A DNA stretch of 40,084 bases, from positions 1-40,084 of IMG/VR virus record IMGVR_UViG_3300032291_002992; one strand, given 5' to 3'. The translations under genes were made by a program, and so were the position numbers. The notes under the pieces are model-generated. The model was not told the origin of the DNA and ran no database searches. It saw only the letters and a program-made list of their open reading frames with translations. The DNA comes from a virus. The stretch's first letter is position 1; each line of letters starts with the position of its first letter. Shown piece after piece: positions 7,135 to 14,518 of this stretch.

Positions 7135-9009
7135 ATGACAAACGCAACATTAGCGGTGCTACCGTTGGACAGAATTGTGTTCGATTCAAAGCAGCCGAGA
7201 AAGTTTTTTGACGAATCAGCGATGACAGAGCTGGTTAATTCAGTTAAGCAAGTAGGGATCCTGCAGCCGATAATGGTAAGACCTGGGAATCTCATTATGA
7301 CCAATAAGAAGACAAATAAGTGGGAGGATGGCTATACAGTAATCTGTGGAGAGCGCAGGCTTCGCGCAGCTTATGAAGCTGAGCTAACGGAAATACCGGT
7401 AGTGATCAGGGAAGGATTAAGCGAAGAGGAGATATTGGAGATCCAGATCACCGAGAACCTTCAGCGCAAAGACGTCAACCCTATGGAAGAGGCGGTGGCT
7501 TTCGATCAGCTGCTATCCAGGTTCAGCATTGAGGATATTGCCAACCGTGTGGGAAAGAGTGCACAGTTCGTCGCTCAGAGGCTTTCGCTTACCAATTTAT
7601 CCGACAAATGGCAGCAAGTTTTATTCGAGGGCAAGATAACGCTTACACAGGCCTATAAGCTGGCCAGAATCGCACCGGAGACACAAGATGAAGGTGCGAA
7701 GGAGTGCCTGGGTAAGGATGGGAGTATGAAAAATCAGTGGGCATTTAGTGATTTCATCCAAAATGAGGATCATAATCTGGATAATGCCACTTTCAAAACA
7801 GACGATGCAGACCTTTATCCAGAGGCTGGTGCATGCGGATCGTGCCGCTACAATTCAGCCAGCAACGCCCTTCTTTTCCCGGACCTGAAGAAAAGGATCT
7901 GCCACAATGGAGCATGTTGGTCCGTTAAAACCACACGCTCGTATAAGAAGTCAATAGCGGAAAAAATCTCCGATCCAACTATGTTGTTTGTGTCTACATG
8001 TTATTCACCGGACAAAGACGATAAATCCCAAATTAAAGCAGCAGAGGAGCTGGGGGCAACGGTTGTTTCTATTGATAAATTTGAGACGATTGAAAAGCCT
8101 GATGAGCCAGCGCCTTACGATGAATGGTTATCGCAAAGCAAGGAGGATAGCTATTTCGACGAGATGGACGAGAAAGAGCAGAAGGAGTTTTTAAAAGATG
8201 CTAAGGCCGAATATGCGGAGTATGAGCACCGGTATAAAGAAGATCTCGCCCAATACGAGCAGGACCTGAAGATTGCAATGAAGGCCTTTGTGGTGGCTGG
8301 GGATACCTGGAAGGGAAGGGCGGGTGAGATAGTTTACGTGAAGCCTAAAAAAGGTAAATCAAAGGAATTGGCAGAAGCATCCGGTAGCCAGGGGAATGCA
8401 GAGCTGATATTGATCAATGAGGAGATATCCGGCATCCAAACCAAAATGGAGCGCAACAGGGAGCTGGACCGGGAGAAGGTGATGAAGGTCTTGGTTGAGA
8501 ATCTAAAGAGCGAGGACGGTGGTTTCCTGACCTCAAAAGATTTCATTACCGGCTATGAAATACAGGCCTTAATCTTCTGCCTGGCGCAAGACTACCGGGT
8601 TAAAGAAGCCCTCAAGGAACTGCACGGAGTGGACAGCTCCGACTACTACCAACAGATCGACCTCTGGAATGCTATCTGCAGTTATGGGCTTTTGGTTAAG
8701 GATGTCAGCAAACTTCTTGGAATCGCAGCCCGACACTACATCCTTTCCCAACTGGCAAAAGGGGATCGAATGGATCCACAGAAATGGGGAAGTGCAGCCG
8801 CCTTACACGCAATTGCCTGCCAACACATGACCCTCACCGTTGAGAAGCTGGAAATAGATCAGAATGGCAAAGCCAGTAAGCGGGAAGCAACAATGAAAGC
8901 CAGGATAGAGGCATTGGAGGCGAAGAAAGCAGAGATCCAAGAGCAGATCACCCGCGAGAAAAACGAAGCCGCTTCCAAGAAAGCTCAGGCCAAGAATAAT
9001 AAAAAGTAA
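7135..9009 (+). CDS. ParB/RepB/Spo0J-family DNA-binding protein, extended
   Basis: A 624-residue protein, about twice the length of a chromosomal ParB. Residues 1-105 are a ParB N-terminal domain with the phosphate-binding box GERR (72-75), followed by ENLQRKDVNPMEEA. Residues 120-150 form a helix-turn-helix (SIEDIANRVGKSAQFVAQRL). Around 233-262 there is a Cys cluster (CGSCRYN, then about 17 residues, then CHNGAC) that could bind zinc. Residues 330-390 are acidic coiled coil and the end is a Lys/Ala-rich coiled coil. ParB proteins load on parS-like sites for plasmid or phage partition; here the role could be partition of an episomal prophage or regulation. No ParA ATPase is seen nearby, which argues against simple partition. 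Confidence 0.7.
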   Translation: MTNATLAVLPLDRIVFDSKQPRKFFDESAMTELVNSVKQVGILQPIMVRPGNLIMTNKKTNKWEDGYTVICGERRLRAAYEAELTEIPVVIREGLSEEEILEIQITENLQRKDVNPMEEAVAFDQLLSRFSIEDIANRVGKSAQFVAQRLSLTNLSDKWQQVLFEGKITLTQAYKLARIAPETQDEGAKECLGKDGSMKNQWAFSDFIQNEDHNLDNATFKTDDADLYPEAGACGSCRYNSASNALLFPDLKKRICHNGACWSVKTTRSYKKSIAEKISDPTMLFVSTCYSPDKDDKSQIKAAEELGATVVSIDKFETIEKPDEPAPYDEWLSQSKEDSYFDEMDEKEQKEFLKDAKAEYAEYEHRYKEDLAQYEQDLKIAMKAFVVAGDTWKGRAGEIVYVKPKKGKSKELAEASGSQGNAELILINEEISGIQTKMERNRELDREKVMKVLVENLKSEDGGFLTSKDFITGYEIQALIFCLAQDYRVKEALKELHGVDSSDYYQQIDLWNAICSYGLLVKDVSKLLGIAARHYILSQLAKGDRMDPQKWGSAAALHAIACQHMTLTVEKLEIDQNGKASKREATMKARIEALEAKKAEIQEQITREKNEAASKKAQAKNNKK

Positions 9010-9031
9010 TTTCTAACCAATTACAAAATTT

Positions 9032-9373
9032 ATGAAACTAAAACAAATCGACTTTAACGCGGAACTGATCGGCCAGGATGGCATCGTAGTGAAAACAAGC
9101 GAGGGCAGAGATGTCAAGCAGCTTACTTTTTTTAAGTGTGATAGTAGGTATCCTTTGTGGGGAACTATTGGTGAGGGGCTGTTCCAATGGGGGCATGATG
9201 GAAAATTCGATTCGGGAGCCACCTTACGCGATGACCTCATCATGTACAAAGAAGTCAAGGTGATGACATTGGATGAGTTTTATGATGAATGTTATGTACG
9301 TGCAGGTAAAAGTGTTCTCCAGTTCGCCCGCGAACTCGCCGCTGCTGTAAAGGCTGGGGAGGTGGAGGCATGA
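9032..9373 (+). CDS. Hypothetical early protein
   Basis: A 113-residue soluble, acidic protein starting after an AT-rich leader with no Shine-Dalgarno sequence. The first half is beta-rich (ELIGQDGIVVKTSEGRDVKQLTFF and similar) with conserved-looking Gly-Trp turns; the end is a short helix. No known motif. It begins a run of five small genes between the ParB gene and the integrase. Confidence 0.5.
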   Translation: MKLKQIDFNAELIGQDGIVVKTSEGRDVKQLTFFKCDSRYPLWGTIGEGLFQWGHDGKFDSGATLRDDLIMYKEVKVMTLDEFYDECYVRAGKSVLQFARELAAAVKAGEVEA

Positions 9374-9414
9374 ACAAGGAATAATCAGTATCGTTCAACA
9401 TTGAAAATTCAACC

Positions 9415-9708
9415 ATGACACCAGAAAGCAATCTCATAAAAGATTACTGCCTTGAAAATCCAGTTGCCATAGTCTTCAGAAGCCGCCAAGATCTGGAAAT
9501 GATATCAGCTTTATTTGACCAGCCTACGCCATCCGGTTACACGTCCGGGGCGGTATCATTCACCCGACTTCAACAGGAAGATGGATTAATCAGGATCTGT
9601 GGAATTTCGATCATCCCGTGGCTGGGCAACAGTTTTGTGCATCTCAGTAGCCAGGAGTTTTTTGCCCTCGCGCTGCCGAATTTATCAATCCTGGAAAAGC
9701 TGAAGTGA
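9415..9708 (+). CDS. Hypothetical small protein
   Basis: A 97-residue protein with mixed alpha/beta character and no signal peptide. Its stop codon overlaps the GTG start of the following mini-gene, suggesting coupled translation. No recognisable family. Confidence 0.5.
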   Translation: MTPESNLIKDYCLENPVAIVFRSRQDLEMISALFDQPTPSGYTSGAVSFTRLQQEDGLIRICGISIIPWLGNSFVHLSSQEFFALALPNLSILEKLK

Positions 9709-9830
9709 CCGACCAGGCAACCATATTGCCCCTGCCACTCACCGAGGATGAGGAAAAATTGGCTAAATTGATAGCCGAGATCCTGGTGGATCATGTATTA
9801 ACTAAAACCAACAAGCATGAAAGCAAATGA
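9705..9830 (+). CDS. Very small acidic protein with GTG start
   Basis: A 41-residue frame beginning with GTG at 9705, overlapping the previous stop (GTGA), and ending at 9830, 14 bases inside the next gene. Residues 10-29 form an amphipathic helix (PLTEDEEKLAKLIAEILVD), a pattern common in tiny Bacteroidota phage proteins. It fills an otherwise empty gap exactly, with overlaps on both sides, which supports it being real. Function unknown. Confidence 0.5.
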   Translation: MTDQATILPLPLTEDEEKLAKLIAEILVDHVLTKTNKHESK

Positions 9831-10158
9831 ATTAAGTACTATCCACGCTGACCAGAATGGGGATATGTCGGCAGTTCTGAAATGTAAAAAAAGTGAGCCC
9901 ATCACTGCCGTTTTTTGGTCTTATGGTAATACCCTCTCAGAGCAGTTTAATCAAGTAGATGAAGCAAAGGAGTTTCTTAAGAACCTTGAGGATAATGACA
10001 ACGGTTTTGCTGTTGGGGTTTTTGACTCTGCCACCAATACAGCATATATAACAACAGAACAACTTGTTATAGGTGTATCAGATCAGGAAATTAAGGCACA
10101 AAAAATAGATAGTATCAAAAGTCTTGGATTGATACCATCCAAAATAGAGTATTACTGA
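9817..10158 (+). CDS. Hypothetical small protein
   Basis: A 113-residue soluble protein, overlapping the upstream mini-gene by 14 bases and separated from the next gene by one base. It has a beta-rich first half (MSAVLKCKKSEPITAVFWSYG) and helical segments rich in Lys and Glu. No family recognised. Confidence 0.5.
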   Translation: MKANELSTIHADQNGDMSAVLKCKKSEPITAVFWSYGNTLSEQFNQVDEAKEFLKNLEDNDNGFAVGVFDSATNTAYITTEQLVIGVSDQEIKAQKIDSIKSLGLIPSKIEYY

Positions 10159-10159
10159 T

Positions 10160-10414
10160 ATGAAAAATGACATCCCTATCTTTTCGCCAACGCCAAACCT
10201 GACCAAACAATGGTTGGATGACTTTATTGATGACGGATTGAAGAAGCTTCCATACGCCACAGTATTGGTTATTCATCCGGATGATCACGCCTCCACAGGA
10301 ATAGGTAAGTACCAGTATAGAAAGTTGAAGATTCAGGTACATCGCTGGACGCCTCCAGGCAGTGTGTATCTGACAACAAAGAAACTCTGGAACGATTCAT
10401 TTTATAAACCATGA
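10160..10414 (+). CDS. Hypothetical small protein upstream of integrase
   Basis: An 84-residue protein with aromatic and Pro-rich segments (PIFSPTPNLTKQWLDDFIDD, VHRWTPPGSVYLTT). Its stop overlaps the integrase start (ATGA at 10411-10414), so it may be translated with the integrase. A recombination directionality factor would be expected near the integrase and be of this size, but nothing in the sequence shows that. Confidence 0.5.
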   Translation: MKNDIPIFSPTPNLTKQWLDDFIDDGLKKLPYATVLVIHPDDHASTGIGKYQYRKLKIQVHRWTPPGSVYLTTKKLWNDSFYKP

Positions 10415-11988
10415 AAAAAGCCATCCGCTACCTCCGCATCTCCAAAGAGAAGCAATCCAACTTTTCACTGGATGCTCAGGATACCTACACGCGCGGATGG
10501 TGTGAGCGTAACGAAGTAGAGGTCAGCGATACCTTCATTGATGATGGCTACACAGCACAAAACTTTGACCGCCCAGATTTCCAAAAGCTCGAAGAATTCA
10601 TCCGTCAATTCCACCGTAGGGTAGACTACCTGGTGGTGAACTCATTCGACCGGTTCTCCCGCGATGCTGGGGAGGCGCTGATGAAGATCAAACAGCTCCA
10701 GAACAAATACTCCATCTCAATCGTGTCCGTAGTGGAAGGGGTGACCTTCGACCGGAACGATCCCGGCTCTTTCTTCTACACCGGTCTGCTGCTGCTGAAG
10801 GGTGAGGATGAGCTTATCCGCCACAAGTACCGCATCAACATGGGGATCTATACCGCCAAAAAGAAGTTTGGCAGATACCTGGGCAAAGCGCCTTGGGGGT
10901 ATATCAACTTTAAAGAGGATTCTGGCCGCCCCATGATCAAGCCAGATCCCGAAAAGGCCGAGGTGATCAAATACATATACAAGCATTTCCTGCTGGGAGT
11001 ACCTTTCTACATCATCCGGGATGACGTGCGGAACATGGCCGGCGACATCATCAAGTCCAATTCAGCTATGCAGCGGATCCTCGCCAACCCTGCCTATACA
11101 TCTTACCTAAACGTGAAGCCAGTGCGGGATCTTCCGGGCGGCATGGTGGACGGATGCTGGGAGCCAATTATCGATCGGCCTACCTGGCACATGGTTCAGG
11201 AAAAGATCAAAGGAGGTAATCAGAAAATCATTATAGACGATCAGCTGCCCCTGCGAGGGGTGCTAAAATGCCACTGTGGAAAGATGCTTACCGGGGCCCC
11301 CTCAAAAGGCAAATCAGGCGCGTGGTTCTACTATTACAAGTGCACCCAGCCACACAACAACCTATCTGCCAAGAAAGCCCACACGCAGCTGTCTGAAGCC
11401 CTTGCCTACCTTTCCCTGCCTGCCAATATGATAGCCAGTATCAACAGCTATGCCGAGGAAACCATGGCCGCCAGATTGCGTGAAAACCAGGTTCTGATCG
11501 AATCCAAGCGCCGGGATCTGGTGAGCTTGGAAAAACAGATCCACAACCTGGAGGAAAAGTATATCCTGGACAAGATCCAGCACGATACCTATTTCCGCTG
11601 GCACTCCGAGTTCACCCAAAAAAGGGTAGATATCCGGCATCAGATGGACAGGCTCGCCGCCGATCAGAGCGAGGCGCTCCTGCTCCTGCGCTCCGAACTG
11701 CCCAAACTGACAGACTTGAAAGGGGTGTACGATCTGGCCAGTACGCTTCAGAAGCAAAGCCTGGTAGGGGAGGTGTTCGATAGACAATTGTACTACCGTG
11801 AGGGGGCTTATCGAACACCCTACATCATGCCGGTATTTCTCCGGAACACCTTGATTTTAAAGGGAAAAAGCCTACTGATTTATGAAGGAAGTTCACAAAA
11901 ACAGCAGGCTTTCCCATCAGGTGGAGCTGCTGGAACTGTAATCGAACACCTCACAAGCTTCCTACAGATCATCCGGAAGATCGCGTGA
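10411..11988 (+). CDS. Large serine recombinase (phage integrase)
   Basis: A 525-residue protein. The N-terminal resolvase domain (1-150) has YLRISKEKQ with the nucleophile Ser11, the DRFSRD motif, and the long connecting helix. A recombinase domain follows (about 165-280, GYINFKEDSGRPMIKPDPEKAEVIKYIYK). Then comes a zinc-ribbon-like region (LRGVLKCHCGKMLTG, then YYYKC) and a coiled-coil segment (about 365-440), the hallmark of large serine integrases. It would insert the phage at attB and, with a directionality factor, excise it. The zinc ribbon is odd: the first pair is Cys-X-Cys rather than Cys-X2-Cys, and the usual fourth Cys appears replaced by His. A candidate attP lies just downstream. 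Confidence 0.9.
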   Translation: MKKAIRYLRISKEKQSNFSLDAQDTYTRGWCERNEVEVSDTFIDDGYTAQNFDRPDFQKLEEFIRQFHRRVDYLVVNSFDRFSRDAGEALMKIKQLQNKYSISIVSVVEGVTFDRNDPGSFFYTGLLLLKGEDELIRHKYRINMGIYTAKKKFGRYLGKAPWGYINFKEDSGRPMIKPDPEKAEVIKYIYKHFLLGVPFYIIRDDVRNMAGDIIKSNSAMQRILANPAYTSYLNVKPVRDLPGGMVDGCWEPIIDRPTWHMVQEKIKGGNQKIIIDDQLPLRGVLKCHCGKMLTGAPSKGKSGAWFYYYKCTQPHNNLSAKKAHTQLSEALAYLSLPANMIASINSYAEETMAARLRENQVLIESKRRDLVSLEKQIHNLEEKYILDKIQHDTYFRWHSEFTQKRVDIRHQMDRLAADQSEALLLLRSELPKLTDLKGVYDLASTLQKQSLVGEVFDRQLYYREGAYRTPYIMPVFLRNTLILKGKSLLIYEGSSQKQQAFPSGGAAGTVIEHLTSFLQIIRKIA

Positions 11989-11991
11989 TGT

Positions 11992-12032
11992 GGATATAGG
12001 GGTAACTTCCTGAGCTGATTTCCCGTATATCC
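11992..12032. other. Candidate attP: inverted repeat next to the integrase
   Basis: GGATATAGGGG (11992-12002) and CCCGTATATCC (12022-12032) form an 11-bp inverted repeat with one mismatch, centred at 12012. It starts 3 bases after the integrase stop. Large serine integrases recognise short attP sites of about 50 bp with imperfect dyad symmetry, usually beside their gene. There is no T run, so a terminator is less likely. Confidence 0.45.
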
Positions 12033-12048
12033 TCTATTATTATACCCC

Positions 12049-12579
12049 ATGAGGACATTTGCGGTTAACATTCCCACCAAATCTTATTTGAGGAAATATC
12101 TGCATAAACGCTACGGCTACCCTGTGGTGATCAACAACCGCACCTTGATCGGGTCGGTACTTGTGGCATTCCTGAATAAGAAAATTTACTCCGACAGATC
12201 CAACGCTACAGATCTGTTTAATACCTACGCCAATCTAAATGATCGGCTGGAATGCGTAGTAGCGCAGAATGAAGTTTTTTTCGGCACTACCGGTCTACAG
12301 ATCGATCCCGCCAAGGTCATCGTGATTAACCGGTACTTTTCTGCTCAGTTCGAGGAAGATGTACACCGGTTCTGCCTGCAGAACATCACCAGTAACGGCA
12401 AGCATCCCGGCTATGATCGCGCCCTGGAGAAATTTGCCGAGATGTTCGACATAGAATTTGACGTTGACATCACCTTTGAGGCATTGAAAAAAATGGAGTA
12501 CCGCTACCGGAAAAAGTTGGAGCAGAATTTAACCGCAAATGTCCCCGCATCAAAATGCCTGCAACAGGCTTTATTTTGA
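12049..12579 (+). CDS. Hypothetical protein after the integrase
   Basis: A 176-residue soluble protein, rich in Tyr, Asn and basic residues, with a helical second half (ALEKFAEMFDIEFDVDITFEALKKMEYRYRKKLEQ). Residues 50-70 (SDRSNATDLFNTYANLNDRLE) look helical. No signal or membrane segment. It is the last gene before the late block and its end contains a terminator-like hairpin. Family not recognised; regulatory function possible but not shown. Confidence 0.5.
   Translation: MRTFAVNIPTKSYLRKYLHKRYGYPVVINNRTLIGSVLVAFLNKKIYSDRSNATDLFNTYANLNDRLECVVAQNEVFFGTTGLQIDPAKVIVINRYFSAQFEEDVHRFCLQNITSNGKHPGYDRALEKFAEMFDIEFDVDITFEALKKMEYRYRKKLEQNLTANVPASKCLQQALF
12557..12577 (+). terminator. Terminator-like hairpin at the end of the early block
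   Basis: GCCTG (12557-12561), loop CAA, CAGGC (12565-12569), then TTTATTTT. It overlaps the last codons of the preceding gene and lies 11 bases before the first TGTCCTTTC element, so it would separate early from late transcription. Confidence 0.5.
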
Positions 12580-12587
12580 TAAAATCC

Positions 12588-12623
12588 TGTCCTTTCACGC
12601 ACTTATAATAGTAGGCAAATTAC
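12588..12623 (+). promoter_or_regulatory. Two-box phage promoter candidate, copy 1
   Basis: Box 1 TGTCCTTTC is at 12588-12596 and box 2 GCAAATTAC at 12615-12623. The next start codon (12628) is 32 bases after box 1. The same arrangement recurs at 18849, 26627, 29723 and 36897 with identical spacing between boxes. Confidence 0.6.
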
Positions 12624-12627
12624 ATCC

Positions 12628-13272
12628 ATGAACCAGTGGGTTAGTTTGGAAAGTCTGCAAAAGGGGCCTGTCAAATCTGGCAATATCTGTCAGATCTGGG
12701 GCATCCCCGTAGATCACCTGGTTAAGTACCCTGAGTTTTCTCCCACCACCCAGTATTTGGATGGAGACATGGTAGTAGGCTGGCAAAAGTACTGGCTGAA
12801 GTTCGCGGCATCTGCATCTGGCAAGGGATTCAAGGAAGAGCTGAAGTACTTGAAAGGATCTCCATACTGGGAGCAATCGCTCACATTCCGGGCATACTGG
12901 CAATCTGGCCAGACTGACGTAATGATCAACAACATGGCCCACCACCGGTGGATCTTCATGTTTAAGGAAGCGGGCACCGGCATGTACTATGTCATCGGGA
13001 AGACTCCCGTAGGCTCGGACCTGGCAGTCACGTACACAAATGGCCAGGGTACGATCACTGAGTTTAAAGCCACATTCAAATCGCTTCATCGGGCACCGCT
13101 CTATACTGGTGTGAACCGAGCAGCTGTACGAATTGTGGATGCAGATGGAAATTTCATCATCGATGCAGAAGGCAACTACCTCTGCACCATTGGAGATATG
13201 ATAACGCCGCCTTCTGGAGCTGGCGACTTCAGCGGAGCGGATTTCACTAACGACGATTTTTATGTAGGATAA
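12628..13272 (+). CDS. Hypothetical tail-associated protein, first late gene
   Basis: A 214-residue protein preceded by the two-box element. It is rich in aromatic residues and Gly, beta-rich, without signal peptide. The end (DADGNFIIDAEGNYLC, then a Gly/Phe/Asp tail GDFSGADFTNDDFYVG) resembles tails of phage structural proteins. One base separates it from the fibronectin-type adhesin gene, so a tail-tip or fibre-associated role is likely. Family not recognised. Confidence 0.5.
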   Translation: MNQWVSLESLQKGPVKSGNICQIWGIPVDHLVKYPEFSPTTQYLDGDMVVGWQKYWLKFAASASGKGFKEELKYLKGSPYWEQSLTFRAYWQSGQTDVMINNMAHHRWIFMFKEAGTGMYYVIGKTPVGSDLAVTYTNGQGTITEFKATFKSLHRAPLYTGVNRAAVRIVDADGNFIIDAEGNYLCTIGDMITPPSGAGDFSGADFTNDDFYVG

Positions 13273-13273
13273 C

Positions 13274-14518
13274 ATGGCAATAGACAAACTCATCGGAGAT
13301 TTAGAAGAAGGCATACCGGCCCCAACGGACTTTGTGATGTACGATCCCGGTGGCACCGGCTTCTACAAAAAATCCCAGGTAGGCAATCTTCCCGGCGGCG
13401 GTGGCGGCGGCGGCACTACACTGGTAGCTCCGACCTTATCAGCAGCGGGTATAGATGCCGACACCATTCGGTTGACCATTGGCACGGTGGCCAATGAAAC
13501 CAGCATCGAGATCCAGCGCAGCAACGATGGATCTACCGGTTGGACAACGATCAACACGGCTGCGGCTAACACTACTACCTACGATGACAATGGACTGGCA
13601 GCAAGCACAACCAGGCATTACCGGGTAAGATCGGTTGGCGATGGGGTGACATACCTCACATCTCCGTGGAGTTCTGTGGCCAATGGAACGACAAGTGCAG
13701 CGGGTGATGTAACCGCCCCTACTGTGGTGAGTGCTACTGTTCCAAATGGTGCAGCTAATACGGTTGTGGTGGTGTTCAGCGAATCAGTTACCGTAACGAC
13801 TGCGGGCTGGTCATTCAGGAGGAATACCTCTAACTGGGCCGTATCATCTGTGGCGGGTTCAGGTACTACTTGGACGTTCACAATGGCTACGAGTGCAGCC
13901 AGCGGTGAGACTATTGACAGGTCTTATAATTCAGCAACAGGAGCAACGGTTGATGCAGCAGCTAATGAGCTTGTATCTTTCACTAATGCAGCCGTTACCA
14001 ATAATATTTTTAGTGGCACTTACCTGACATTCCCGACCTTACCAACGGGCTTCGAGGCTTACAATTCAGCAAAGGGTATTCGCACTCAAGCCGGATATAC
14101 CGAAGCATGGACGGGAATTTTGGCTAACGAGACATTAGCAGTCGGTCAAAGACTTGTTGTAAAAACAGACGGCATCGGGAAGTTTTCATTTTTTGGTGTA
14201 AACGATAACACTACAACCGGGTCGGCTTGGTCGGCACAAACGGGTGCGAGACAGACTGATTCGTCATTAATCGAAGCGCAAAATTTTGCTGCCGCATTTA
14301 GCGAAACCATTAACAACAATTATTACTACGCTGTTTTATACGAGGCAGCGGCATCAGGGGCGGGCAACAATGCAGTTTTAAGATTGCAAAAATCTGCCGA
14401 CGGCACATCATGGACAACGATAGCCAGTACAACAGGTGCGCCTTTTGTAGGTGCGTTATACATGAAAATATTCATCTATTCAGCAAGTCACGGGTTCTCT
14501 GAAATTTTCAAAGCATGA
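13274..14518 (+). CDS. Tail fibre/adhesin with fibronectin type III domain
   Basis: A 414-residue protein. Residues 1-40 are an N-terminal module ending in a Gly run. About 50-137 reads as a fibronectin type III domain (APTLSAAGIDADTIRLTIG ... YRVRSVGDG). About 145-245 reads as a second Ig-like domain of the SwmB type (APTVVSATVPNGAANTVVVV). The last 170 residues look like a lectin-like beta sandwich. Such tandem domains decorate phage tail tips and bind host surface sugars. Base use changes after about 13980, suggesting the receptor-binding end was swapped in. Its stop overlaps the next start (ATGA). Confidence 0.65.
   Translation: MAIDKLIGDLEEGIPAPTDFVMYDPGGTGFYKKSQVGNLPGGGGGGGTTLVAPTLSAAGIDADTIRLTIGTVANETSIEIQRSNDGSTGWTTINTAAANTTTYDDNGLAASTTRHYRVRSVGDGVTYLTSPWSSVANGTTSAAGDVTAPTVVSATVPNGAANTVVVVFSESVTVTTAGWSFRRNTSNWAVSSVAGSGTTWTFTMATSAASGETIDRSYNSATGATVDAAANELVSFTNAAVTNNIFSGTYLTFPTLPTGFEAYNSAKGIRTQAGYTEAWTGILANETLAVGQRLVVKTDGIGKFSFFGVNDNTTTGSAWSAQTGARQTDSSLIEAQNFAAAFSETINNNYYYAVLYEAAASGAGNNAVLRLQKSADGTSWTTIASTTGAPFVGALYMKIFIYSASHGFSEIFKA

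Noticed and set aside
12595-13356. Leftward 253-codon open frame
   Set aside because: Antisense to the first late gene and the start of the adhesin gene; no promoter or protein-like pattern.
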